In this document: positions 14,503 through 20,738 of the stretch, in pieces
How the letters are laid out: each line of letters opens with the position of its first letter
How positions within the stretch are numbered: position 1 is the first letter of the stretch
Virus record (IMG/VR): IMGVR_UViG_3300046777_001757
Location: 1-46,380 of that record
Length of the DNA: 46,380 bases
Reading direction: 5' to 3' (one strand)
From: a virus
Program-made: the position numbers and the translations under genes
The notes under the pieces: generated by a model
Database searches by the model: none
What the model saw: the letters and a program-made list of their open reading frames with translations, nothing else
Told to the model about the DNA's origin: nothing

Positions 14503-14704
14503 TTATCCAGCTTGGATATGCCACAAGTGTGGCGTAAAGTATGGCGCCTGGTATAAGAATGGGACTTATATTGGGCCTGACAATTGTTCTACAAATCACA
14601 TGGGAACTTGTGGTGTGTGTGGTGCAGCTGACGTAAGCGTTACTGAGCCACGGGACTACGGCCACTTACGTGCTGAATGGAGGCAAGAAAAACTACAATT
14701 TTAG
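14480..14704 (+). CDS. Small zinc-ribbon protein
   Basis: A 74-residue protein with two cysteine knuckles, WICHKCGVKYG and GTCGVCGAADVSVTEPRDYG, and histidine between them: a zinc ribbon of the type often seen in cyanophage and other phage accessory genes. The start at 14480 (MKKQKRVDYPAW) is preferred to the ATG at 14462, since it gives a compact domain. It probably binds zinc structurally; the target is unknown. It converges with the - strand gene at 14701-15045, overlapping by four bases. Confidence 0.7.
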   Translation: MKKQKRVDYPAWICHKCGVKYGAWYKNGTYIGPDNCSTNHMGTCGVCGAADVSVTEPRDYGHLRAEWRQEKLQF

Positions 14705-15045
14705 TTGCCAGTGCCAAGAGAAAATAATACAGTTGCTGCAGTGCCGCCCGATTCAGATACAAATACTGGTCGAACGTATTTCACCGGGTGGTTTGTTGAG
14801 TTGTAATGAGTTGTACCGTTAGCTGTAATGGTTGTATTAGCAATTATTTTAGACCAGTTGGTTCCGTCAATTGATGCTTCTAATGCAATGACAACGTTGG
14901 TATTAATTGATGCTACTGTTACAAACAACGAATAGTTTTTTGTGACAATAGTTGGAGGTAAATAAACAGAAGTGGAATCACACGAAGCAGGTGCATCAAG
15001 CAAAGGATAAGTAACAAATAAACTATCGGGGGAATGTGCTGTCAT
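14701..15045 (-). CDS. Possible virion-associated protein
   Basis: A 114-residue protein, rich in serine, threonine and valine, with a beta-sandwich look: SLFVTVASINTNVVIALEAS, then IDGTNWSKIIANTTITANGT and VKYVRPVFVSESGG. This pattern (values compared with an average, position-wise strands) is common in small phage decoration or neck proteins, but I cannot name a family. It is transcribed away from the Dps-like gene. Confidence 0.55.
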   Translation of the reverse strand: MTAHSPDSLFVTYPLLDAPASCDSTSVYLPPTIVTKNYSLFVTVASINTNVVIALEASIDGTNWSKIIANTTITANGTTHYNSTNHPVKYVRPVFVSESGGTAATVLFSLGTGN

Positions 15046-15101
15046 GAGTTTTGCCTTTATCTTTTTATTTTAATGCATAAAATTATTGTTGCACTTCCTT
15101 T

Positions 15102-15107
15102 TATAAT
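15102..15107 (+). promoter_or_regulatory. Possible -10 element for the Dps-like gene
   Basis: TATAAT 21 bases before the ATG at 15128, in an 82-base AT-rich gap between divergent genes. The -35 region is poor (AAAATT at the right distance), so the promoter call is tentative. Confidence 0.35.
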
Positions 15108-15127
15108 AGAACTACAGTTAAAAAATC

Positions 15128-15682
15128 ATGTATACTCCTGCTCCCCAACGGTACCAAGCTGCGGAAGCTCCTCAGGTACAACCTGTTCCTCAGCCCCAGG
15201 ACAAACCTAAGGCTCCTGCTAAATCCAAGGCTGGTGGTGATGTGGGTGCATTCATCCAGCAGTGCATTTCACTTTGCGCTTACCTCAAGGAACTTGAGAC
15301 CCAATCACATTTAATTCATCTCAATATTGAGTGCCCTGATTTTATTAGTGTACATAAATTTTTAGGTAAACAATACGAAGCTCACCTAGAGCAGTTTGAT
15401 GCTCTTGCTGAGTTCATCCGATCAATGGATTTTTATCTTCCAAAATGTGCCTGTGAGTTGCGGGATTTAGCTCCTCAAATGCAAGTCGTTTCTTCTTATG
15501 AATGGAAAAACATGTTAAGTGTGTACTATAAAAACCTTGAAGAGCTTGGCATGAAAGCCAAAAAACTTGAACCGGTAGCACAAAAAATTGGCGCAATTGA
15601 TATTGCAAATTTCTTGGCTGATTTAGTGGGGCAAGGATTTAAAGCCGCTTGGTTTATCAAAAGCATTTTGCGTGCTTCTTAA
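15128..15682 (+). CDS. Dps-like ferritin-fold protein
   Basis: A 184-residue protein. After a 40-residue proline- and lysine-rich tail (APAKSKAGGD), residues about 41-180 follow the Dps pattern: HLIHLNIECPDFISVHKFLG, then EQFDALAEFIRSM. H64, D91 and E95 occupy the positions of the inter-subunit ferroxidase residues of Escherichia coli Dps (H51, D78, E82). Dps proteins form 12-subunit shells that oxidise and store iron with peroxide and protect DNA. The basic disordered tail would allow DNA binding. It stands alone on + between - strand genes. A truncated or modified activity cannot be excluded. Confidence 0.7.
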   Translation: MYTPAPQRYQAAEAPQVQPVPQPQDKPKAPAKSKAGGDVGAFIQQCISLCAYLKELETQSHLIHLNIECPDFISVHKFLGKQYEAHLEQFDALAEFIRSMDFYLPKCACELRDLAPQMQVVSSYEWKNMLSVYYKNLEELGMKAKKLEPVAQKIGAIDIANFLADLVGQGFKAAWFIKSILRAS

Positions 15683-16112
15683 GGTACTCAATTGCAGAAG
15701 TAAGGTTTTGAATATTGTCATCTAACATTCCTAAAGCTGTATTACATTTGACACATAAAAGACCTCTGACTTTTCCTGTTTGATGACAATGATCTACTGA
15801 TAAAAATTGCCTAGACAAACAAGGTTTTTGACAAATTTTACAAACACCATTTTGTTCATCAAGCATCTGCTTGTAATCTTTTGCATTGATGCCATACCTT
15901 TTGATCCACCTTTCTTGTTTCTTTTTAACATCTAAAGAATGCCAATTTTTTAAACTAGCTTTCCTATAGATTTCAGGATTTTCTTTGCGATATTTTTCTG
16001 TTACTTTTCCATGGCATACTTTGCATCTTGCCTGCTTGCCATCTTTGACTCTTGGTTCATTATAAAAATCAGTTAAGGGTTTTATTTGCTTACACTGTTT
16101 GCAAGTTTTCAT
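15657..16112 (-). CDS. Endonuclease VII-like homing endonuclease
   Basis: A 151-residue recombination endonuclease VII family protein, with N-terminal zinc knuckles MKTCKQCKQI and CKVCHGK, and core CKICQKPC, SVDHCHQTGKVRGLLCVKCN. It has the same architecture as the nuclease inserted in thyX, so this phage carries two members. AT-rich, and overlapping the 3' end of the Dps-like gene by 26 bases in convergent orientation, as expected for a recent arrival. Probably a homing nuclease and not the phage's own junction resolvase, which is inference. Confidence 0.85.
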   Translation of the reverse strand: MKTCKQCKQIKPLTDFYNEPRVKDGKQARCKVCHGKVTEKYRKENPEIYRKASLKNWHSLDVKKKQERWIKRYGINAKDYKQMLDEQNGVCKICQKPCLSRQFLSVDHCHQTGKVRGLLCVKCNTALGMLDDNIQNLTSAIEYLKKHAKCF

Positions 16113-16144
16113 AATTAAAATATGAATTATGAATACTATAGCAT

Positions 16145-16393
16145 TTAATCACTCCAGTGCGCAAGCCGGTGGCAGTTGCAGCATAGCGGAATACATTTAT
16201 TGATTTCTTCTTGGATACGGCGCCAGGCGTATCCGTGATTCACCATACTTGACACATTTAAATCCTTGTCACCTACATGGTGAAACTCAAGGACTCTATA
16301 GTCTTCTAGGGCGCAGTGCTCACACTTAAGAGTCTTCTTGTATTCCAAGAATCTCTGCCGGTTTTCTTGTAACCTGCGTGTACTTGTTGGCAC
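16145..16393 (-). CDS. Small HNH endonuclease
   Basis: An 82-residue HNH protein: LKCEHCALEDYRVLEFHHVG, then EINKCIPLCCNCHRLAHW. The two CxxC knuckles, the FHH core and the final CNCHRLAH are the complete zinc-HNH signature. There is no additional DNA-binding domain, so it may be a minimal homing nuclease. It lies between the endonuclease VII-like gene and the tRNA cluster. Confidence 0.85.
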   Translation of the reverse strand: MPTSTRRLQENRQRFLEYKKTLKCEHCALEDYRVLEFHHVGDKDLNVSSMVNHGYAWRRIQEEINKCIPLCCNCHRLAHWSD

Positions 16394-16430
16394 TAAAGCC
16401 TACGCGTTCTTTTGTAACTATAGCGAGTAA

Positions 16431-16502
16431 AGCTGGATGTCAGACTTGAACTGACGACCGGCAGTTTACAAAACTGCTGCTCTACCACTGAGCTAATCCA
16501 GC
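16431..16502 (-). tRNA. tRNA-Thr (TGT)
   Basis: On the complementary strand: acceptor GCTGGAT with ATCCAGC, D-arm GCTC/GAGC, anticodon stem GCAGT/ACTGC around loop TTTGTAA (anticodon TGT), and T-arm GTCAG/CTGAC with loop TTCAAGT. All stems are complete. CCA is not encoded. Confidence 0.92.
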
Positions 16503-16505
16503 AAG

Positions 16506-16579
16506 TCCAGATGGCAGGATTTGAACCTGCGGCCTGATGTACCCAAAACACCTGCGCTACCAAGCTGCGCTACATCTGG
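16506..16579 (-). tRNA. tRNA-Pro (TGG)
   Basis: On the complementary strand: acceptor CCAGATG with CATCTGG, D-arm GCGC/GCGC, anticodon loop TTTGGGT (anticodon TGG) on a stem GGTGT/ACATC, and T-arm GCAGG/CCTGC with loop TTCAAAT. It is three bases from the tRNA-Thr gene, so the two are probably one transcript. CCA is not encoded. Confidence 0.92.
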
Positions 16580-16595
16580 AACATGTTCAGTATAA

Positions 16596-16667
16596 AGGGC
16601 CGTGCCGGAATCGAACCGACTTTCAATGTGTGTTGTCCACCTGTCCTTACCAATAGACTAACGACCT
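16596..16667 (-). tRNA. tRNA-like element with abnormal anticodon arm
   Basis: On the complementary strand, an acceptor AGGTCGT with ACGGCCC (six pairs after a mismatched first pair), D-arm GTCT/GGAC with GGTA loop, and a good T-arm GTCGG/CCGGC with loop TTCGATT. The 17-base anticodon arm GGTGGACAACACACATT pairs poorly and has no T at position 33 in any register, so an isotype cannot be assigned. It may be a decayed tRNA or one with a non-standard arm. Confidence 0.5.
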
Positions 16668-16706
16668 AGCCCGATGCAAAGCAGAGCGGGAACATAAACA
16701 TCATAC

Positions 16707-16737
16707 ACAAAAAATCCCGGCTACTCACACCGGGATT
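16707..16737 (-). terminator. Rho-independent terminator upstream of the tRNA cluster
   Basis: AATCCCGG (16730-16737 read on the complementary strand) pairs perfectly with CCGGGATT, nine-base loop between, and the stem runs into TTTTTTG. It terminates the - strand operon that ends at 16827 and separates it from the tRNAs, which therefore need their own promoter or read-through. Confidence 0.85.
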
Positions 16738-16744
16738 GCATCCT

Positions 16745-16814
16745 CCTTACCGCTGTTGCAAGCCCTAACGTAAGGTGTCAGGGTTTCGACTATTACCCTG
16801 GAGCTTTAGTGCTC
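16745..16814. other. Stem-loop-rich intergenic element
   Basis: Three adjacent stem-loops without a reading frame: CCTTAC/GTAAGG (16745-16750 and 16770-16775), CAGGGT/ACCCTG (16779-16784 and 16795-16800), GAGC/GCTC (16801-16804 and 16811-16814). It lies between the stop of the - strand gene at 16827 and the terminator. It fits no complete tRNA model. It may be a small RNA, a 3' stability structure or a relic tRNA. Confidence 0.4.
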
Positions 16815-16826
16815 TCCGATACACTA

Positions 16827-17057
16827 TCACCCCAGCCTGCCAGATGTGGCATCCAAAATTATTTTTTGAACTTCTGGTGAATAGCCACTGGTTTTTAAAT
16901 CGGCTGCTTTGAATGGGTATTGATATGTCAATAATGCATCCTTAAGTTGCAAATCATTTGTTTGATTTGCAAGAGCATGCATTAATTTTTGATTTGGAAA
17001 AATGTCGGGCACATAAGAATTCTGTTTGCCCGCAGCGTATCTTCCTGCTAATTCCAT
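16827..17057 (-). CDS. Hypothetical small protein
   Basis: A 76-residue protein: MELAGRYAAGKQNSYVPDIF, then LKDALLTYQYPFKAADLKTS and a helix SPEVQKIILDATSGRL. The start overlaps the stop of the upstream gene (TAATG), indicating translational coupling. Not recognised. Confidence 0.6.
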   Translation of the reverse strand: MELAGRYAAGKQNSYVPDIFPNQKLMHALANQTNDLQLKDALLTYQYPFKAADLKTSGYSPEVQKIILDATSGRLG

Positions 17058-17227
17058 TATTTTTTCTTTGGTTTCTTTGCGGTCTTAGCAGAATCTTTGA
17101 ATGCCTTGGCAGTTGGTGCGCCTTTCTCACCAGGTTTCCGCATCTTCTCACCGGAACCCGCAGCAATACGCTCCTTCTTGTCCTGAATGTTTTTGTACAA
17201 ACCGTCAGGTTTCTTTTTGTCTGCCAT
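17057..17227 (-). CDS. Small lysine-rich protein
   Basis: A 56-residue basic protein, MADKKKPDGLYKNIQDKKER at the start and KAFKDSAKTAKKPKKK at the end, with the segment EKMRKPGEKGAP in the middle. Short basic proteins of this appearance (KMRKPG-KGAPT-AF-SAKTAK) are frequent in tailed phages and are often virion or DNA-associated; the role is unknown. It is coupled to the next gene through TAATG. Confidence 0.65.
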   Translation of the reverse strand: MADKKKPDGLYKNIQDKKERIAAGSGEKMRKPGEKGAPTAKAFKDSAKTAKKPKKK

Positions 17228-17387
17228 TGTTTTGTTTGCGTTCTTCCAGTATTTTAGCCCACTTACATGGTTTCATACTCAACTCCCACCCAAGGGGTGG
17301 CTTGGGAATTTGATAACTCAACCATGCAAAGTAACGGTCTAACCGTTCTTCATCCGAAGGGACTGTCCTCTTTTTGTTTGTGACCAT
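17205..17387 (-). CDS. Hypothetical small basic protein
   Basis: A 60-residue protein starting at ATG 17387 (MVTNKKRTVPSDEERLDRYF; a TTG two codons upstream is possible). The body, WLSYQIPKPPLGWELSMKPC then KWAKILEERKQNN, is tryptophan- and lysine-rich. It overlaps the following basic-protein gene by 23 bases and the preceding gene by 38. Not recognised. Confidence 0.55.
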   Translation of the reverse strand: MVTNKKRTVPSDEERLDRYFAWLSYQIPKPPLGWELSMKPCKWAKILEERKQNNGRQKET

Positions 17388-17562
17388 GACCAAACTTTTC
17401 TAAGATCTGATCCATGGATTCAACTGATTCTAAACGTACGAGAAGATCGGAGATAGTTGCAATGGTCATTGGATGTTCAGATCTGGCGGCAAACGCAAGC
17501 GCATCACGAAGGTGCTCGGCGGCTTGATTGACTGCTTCTTTGACCTGACTGGATAAAGACAT
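17350..17562 (-). CDS. Hypothetical helical protein
   Basis: A 70-residue protein, MSLSSQVKEAVNQAAEHLRD then ALAFAARSEHPMTIATISDL and VESMDQILEKFGHG, an all-helical alpha-hairpin pattern that I associate with small cyanophage proteins of unknown function. The start at 17562 is preferred; an in-frame ATG at 17607 would add 15 residues. Confidence 0.6.
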   Translation of the reverse strand: MSLSSQVKEAVNQAAEHLRDALAFAARSEHPMTIATISDLLVRLESVESMDQILEKFGHGHKQKEDSPFG

Positions 17563-17636
17563 TTCAGAAGTACGGGGTCCTCTAAGTATAAACGTGTTGG
17601 TGTACATACGTCTTTTAGACTAACTCAAACAGTATG

Positions 17637-17669
17637 AAATGCCGTATCAACTTTTGCAATACGGCATTT
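17637..17669 (-). terminator. Stem-loop, possible terminator
   Basis: A perfect 11-pair inverted repeat AAATGCCGTAT/ATACGGCATTT (17637-17647 and 17659-17669) with an 11-base loop, in the gap after the methyltransferase-like gene. The T tract is only the three T closing the stem, so it may be a processing or bidirectional attenuation site instead. Confidence 0.5.
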
Positions 17670-17687
17670 ACTGCTATGAGGTAGGGG

Positions 17688-18269
17688 TTACAGCTCCTGC
17701 CACACCCAGCCAACCTGGTAGTCGTCAAGGAATGGCTCGATGCCCAGGGACTCCATCAGTTCGTAGACCAAGCGTCCTTTGCCCCAGCGTTTACCCTCGT
17801 ACTTGATGTTGTCATCAATGACAATAAGGGTGTCATGCTGAATAATATCCTTAGCTGCAAACAATTCCTTAAGATGATGTGCAGCCGGTGCCCAATCATC
17901 GTGCCAATTTTGAATGTTGTAGGAATCCAAATAGAGGAGTGCAACATTTCCTTGTAGCGTGCCAAGGAATTCAACAGAGTCGGACTCGATAACTTCGGTG
18001 AGATTACTGGTGTTTGCCGATGCCAAGGCGCAGGCTTTGGGGTCATTGTCAATAGAGATTACATTGCCACCACGATCGTTGACGTAGTTGTCAAAGAGGA
18101 GGGTCGAACAGCCATCTCCGGTGAAGTTGTTCTCCTCGCGGTATGTGCCAGTTTCAATAATGGTTGGATTGGTGGTTTCATCCAGGTAGGCAAAGATCTT
18201 TTCAAAGCCTCGTGCCCTGGCGCCAAGCTTTGGTTTTACTTCGGTAAAGTAGTCGTCCCAGCTAGTCAT
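17688..18269 (-). CDS. Class I SAM-dependent methyltransferase-like protein
   Basis: A 193-residue protein with the Rossmann-type SAM-binding layout of the Methyltransf_24/FkbM-like group: motif I region TIIETGTYREENNFTGDG, the acidic strand end VISIDNDPKACALA, VIESDSVEFLGTL, and a metal-binding-type strand ALLYLDSYNIQNWHDDW with TLIVIDDN. Such enzymes often methylate sugars or small molecules and could modify host or virion glycans together with the two glycosyltransferases in this window. Substrate unknown. It lies downstream of the hli genes on the same strand. Confidence 0.7.
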   Translation of the reverse strand: MTSWDDYFTEVKPKLGARARGFEKIFAYLDETTNPTIIETGTYREENNFTGDGCSTLLFDNYVNDRGGNVISIDNDPKACALASANTSNLTEVIESDSVEFLGTLQGNVALLYLDSYNIQNWHDDWAPAAHHLKELFAAKDIIQHDTLIVIDDNIKYEGKRWGKGRLVYELMESLGIEPFLDDYQVGWVWQEL

Positions 18270-18275
18270 GGCGTT

Positions 18276-18413
18276 TTACAAATCAACTCGAGTATAAGAG
18301 ATATCTTCGTTTTGTAAGCTTTGTTCAAATGCGTCGGCTTCAGTGGTTTCAATGTCTTCCACTACGGGCCAACCGTCAAGATCGTAGTAAAAACGGGTGA
18401 GATTACAGGACAT
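18276..18413 (-). CDS. Hypothetical small acidic protein
   Basis: A 45-residue acidic product: MSCNLTRFYYDLDGWPVVED and SLQNEDISYTRVDL. It starts ten bases inside the end of the hli gene and stops six bases before the methyltransferase-like start, filling the gap in the operon exactly. Not recognised. Confidence 0.5.
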   Translation of the reverse strand: MSCNLTRFYYDLDGWPVVEDIETTEADAFEQSLQNEDISYTRVDL

Positions 18414-18651
18414 GGATAAGATTCCAAATGGAAGATTTGGTGGTTAACTCGGTGACTAAGATGATGGTTACTGCTAGCATAGCGAGCCTTCCGTTGACAC
18501 GCTCTGCATACCAGTTGAAATCATCTGGGTGGGTGGGTGGCTTCCAGAAGACTAGGTCTGGGAGATACTCCTTGACAATTTCAATGATGATCCAGGAGGT
18601 GCAGCTGTACCATCCACGGATTGAGTACCAGAACTTATCGAGTCCTGTCAT
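18403..18651 (-). CDS. hli: High-light-inducible (Hli) protein
   Basis: An 82-residue protein. Residues 50-58, ERVNGRLAM, are the chlorophyll-binding signature of the Hlip/ELIP family (ExxNGRxAM), followed by a membrane helix LAVTIILVTELTT. The N-terminal part has a second hydrophobic, tryptophan-rich stretch (WYSCTSWIIIEIVKEYL) and the HPDDFNWYAE lead-in seen in Hlips. Such proteins bind chlorophyll and carotenoids in thylakoids and dissipate excess energy; cyanophages often carry them to protect photosynthesis during infection. It overlaps by four bases a tiny membrane-protein gene upstream. Confidence 0.85.
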   Translation of the reverse strand: MTGLDKFWYSIRGWYSCTSWIIIEIVKEYLPDLVFWKPPTHPDDFNWYAERVNGRLAMLAVTIILVTELTTKSSIWNLIHVL

Positions 18652-18752
18652 TGTCCTGGAGTAGAGGCAATAAAGATCAGATAAGCATCAATGGCCACAG
18701 CTGTCAATAGAGCCAGGAGGATGCTAGAGATTGCGTACACAAAACCGTTCAT
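18648..18752 (-). CDS. Tiny single-span membrane protein coupled to hli
   Basis: A 34-residue product, almost entirely one membrane helix (VYAISSILLALLTAVAIDAY, then IFIASTPGQ). The ATGA overlap with hli supports real, coupled translation. The size and composition resemble the small photosystem or cytochrome b6f subunits, but I could not match it to PsbN, PsbT, PsbM, PsbX, PetN or PetM from memory. It may be a thylakoid peptide working with Hli. Confidence 0.5.
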   Translation of the reverse strand: MNGFVYAISSILLALLTAVAIDAYLIFIASTPGQ

Positions 18753-18804
18753 TCGCACTTTGATAATTAGTGTGGTAACTTGAGGATAATATACAAAAGC
18801 TTCA

Positions 18805-19659
18805 ATGGTTGCTAAGATAGATCTATCGGATCCTTGGATTAAGGTCCAGGATAAGCAACCGGATCTCATGCGGAACCTAAACAGGGCCGCAACCAGAATT
18901 ACGCTTAACGGCAAAAGGCATTACACCACGCCGTTACCCACTGGCCCAGCCCCGTCTGTAACTACAATCATATCTGAGACTGCTTCCGAAGCAAACAAAC
19001 GGAAGCTTGAAATGTGGTCAAAAAATAATCCAGGTGTTAAGGAGGCCGCTGCTGAGAGGGGGACTGCCATCCACTATGGTATGGAGCAGTACTTGAAAGG
19101 GAACAAAACTCCGGAAATCGCTGATGAGTACCAAGACTTTTGGCAAGGTATGCCGTCAATTCTGGATCAGTTTGACGAAGTACTATGGGCGGAGACGCCT
19201 GTGCTTGATCGGTTTAAATTCACTATTGGCGCTGATGACGTTGCTCGCGTTTGGGGTTGCGATCCTGACGGGCGAGCTTGGGCTGGTGCTCCCGACATTA
19301 TCGGTGTGGTTAATAACAAACTTACTCTCGCTGATTTGAAGACCAGCGTCAAACCCTATAGTCGCAAGTGGCCTAAAGACCTGGAGAAAGGTTCGCCTGA
19401 ATGGCGTGATCTCTTGGGTGGTCACCTTAAGTTTAAAAAATGCCTTCTTCAGCTCGCTGCATATGACTTGGCTATTATTCAAACTTTAGGAATAACTGTC
19501 CAACAAGCCGCGATTTTAGTGTCAACTCCCCTCAGAACTCAAGTATTTAAAATATCCAGGAATTATTTAAATGTTACACACGAAAAGTGGTACAAGCTTG
19601 TCGACGAATATTACAAGCAAATTGAAGAGTACGGCGAGCACGATGCCGATTTAATCTGA
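18805..19659 (+). CDS. PD-(D/E)XK exonuclease, RecB/Cas4-like
   Basis: A 284-residue nuclease. Motifs in order: ERGTAIHYGMEQYLKG (the conserved histidine helix), WAGAPDIIGVVNNKLTLADL followed by KTS (D and DxK core, the catalytic D-x(n)-DLK), then KKCLLQLAAYDLAIIQTLG (the QxxxY helix). This arrangement is that of phage exonucleases related to RecB and MGME1, which resect or degrade DNA for recombination or host-DNA recycling. It starts a + strand block, transcribed divergently from the hli operon, with GATAAT and TATACA elements in the 50-base gap. The last nine bases overlap a GIY-YIG gene on the other strand. Confidence 0.85.
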   Translation: MVAKIDLSDPWIKVQDKQPDLMRNLNRAATRITLNGKRHYTTPLPTGPAPSVTTIISETASEANKRKLEMWSKNNPGVKEAAAERGTAIHYGMEQYLKGNKTPEIADEYQDFWQGMPSILDQFDEVLWAETPVLDRFKFTIGADDVARVWGCDPDGRAWAGAPDIIGVVNNKLTLADLKTSVKPYSRKWPKDLEKGSPEWRDLLGGHLKFKKCLLQLAAYDLAIIQTLGITVQQAAILVSTPLRTQVFKISRNYLNVTHEKWYKLVDEYYKQIEEYGEHDADLI

Positions 19660-20373
19660 GTTGGCAAGCAAAATCCAATTCTTGCAAGATTTTTGTTTCC
19701 CTAAAGCAACGCGATTTAAAGATGCCTGTTGCAAACCTAGTGTTCTAACTGCTTCTTTTTGAGAAACAAAATACCTGACCTCGTTTGTTATGGTATTTTG
19801 TAAAGTAATTGGCTTGCTTTGATCTTTTCGATTTAACCATTTTCCTTTATTGTGCTCACTAATTTTTAAACGAGCACTTTCTTTACAGGGCCTTCCTTTT
19901 GCTTTGGCACTAATTTTGTTGCGAGTTTCAATGCTTTTGGGTTTTCCTACATTACTTTGACGCAACGCTTCAATGTGTTTAGGGGTTAATTTTTTGCCAA
20001 TATGTTTTTGCCGAATTGTTTCCCTTGTTTCCGGGGGGATGTTTTTACTTGCCTGTCGAATTTTTTCAATTGTTTCTGCTGTGTGTCGCTGGCCAAGCCA
20101 TGTAAATCCATGCGTAGTAACACGTGCTTTGTTAGCAAACCGTGGATCGTTTGCTACGTCTAAAATAAAATGTAAATAAATTTCATGTTTAAAGGCCTTC
20201 TCTCTAGATTCAAAAGTTTTTAAAATTTTCTTTATAGACGGTTTAAAAGTTTTATCGGTAAAACTACCAAAATATGAAATATCTTTTTCTGGTTCACAAT
20301 TACAGCTTCGACTTCCAATGTACATCCTGTTGTCAGACAGGTCTACGCTAATATAGGTGTAGTGATGACGCAC
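19651..20373 (-). CDS. GIY-YIG homing endonuclease with NUMOD3-like repeats
   Basis: A 240-residue AT-rich gene, opposite to its neighbours. The N-terminus has a variant GIY-YIG core (HYTYISVDLSDNRMYIGSRS) with KAFKHEIYLHF as the glutamate helix region. The rest is DNA-binding modules: four NUMOD3-type repeats such as HTAETIEKIRQASKN, TPKHIEALRQSNVGKPKS and ARLKISEHNKGK, and a C-terminal helix-turn-helix (VSQKEAVRTLGLQQASLNRV). It sits at the 3' end of the exonuclease gene without damaging it. Confidence 0.85.
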   Translation of the reverse strand: MRHHYTYISVDLSDNRMYIGSRSCNCEPEKDISYFGSFTDKTFKPSIKKILKTFESREKAFKHEIYLHFILDVANDPRFANKARVTTHGFTWLGQRHTAETIEKIRQASKNIPPETRETIRQKHIGKKLTPKHIEALRQSNVGKPKSIETRNKISAKAKGRPCKESARLKISEHNKGKWLNRKDQSKPITLQNTITNEVRYFVSQKEAVRTLGLQQASLNRVALGKQKSCKNWILLANSD

Positions 20374-20552
20374 GTTTAATTCTTCTTTCTACATATGATA
20401 TTAACACTGTTCAGGGGTAGTGTCAAGGATTTGATCGCTCAGAAGATTACAAAAATATAAGTGGGTCTAATGAGTCTCAAAACTCTGGGAAGTCGTAAGG
20501 TTGTCCTTGGATTGGTGGCCCTAGGATAAGTAAACAACCAAGCAACCCTCCG

Positions 20553-20738
20553 ATGGAAATCTACGTTTCCGTTGGTGAGTGGATGAATAGTCTTCAGAAT
20601 CGCATGAATAGTGCGATGGATGGGGACTGTTTTTATCTGCCCACCACCATGCATCTTCATGCTTTTTTCTTGGTGAAGGACCAGGCATTTGCCAATAAAG
20701 ACTTTAAAGTGGAACTCATGCCATCAGTTAACGAATGA
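20553..20738 (+). CDS. Hypothetical small protein
   Basis: A 61-residue protein: MEIYVSVGEWMNSLQNRMNS, then DCFYLPTTMHLHAFFLVKDQ. Its stop overlaps the ATG of the PrimPol-helicase gene (ATGA), so it is very probably translated as the leader of that operon. Not recognised. The 179 bases before it hold no gene; a loose TTGATC/TATAAG pair near 20433-20460 is the only promoter-like signal seen. Confidence 0.6.
   Translation: MEIYVSVGEWMNSLQNRMNSAMDGDCFYLPTTMHLHAFFLVKDQAFANKDFKVELMPSVNE

Noticed and set aside
16745-16826. Hammerhead ribozyme (GAAAC and CTGA elements on the complementary strand)
   Set aside because: The conserved core order CTGATGA, stem, GAAA, stem, NUH is not present.
16741-17150. 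Phage tmRNA suggested by GGTTTCGAC at 16782
   Set aside because: No matching 3' acceptor/T-arm within the expected distance, and the following region encodes overlapping - strand genes.
20439-20660. 73-residue - strand frame across the leader of the PrimPol-helicase operon
   Set aside because: It overlaps the coupled + strand gene at 20553 and has a low-quality, proline- and arginine-rich product with no start signal.
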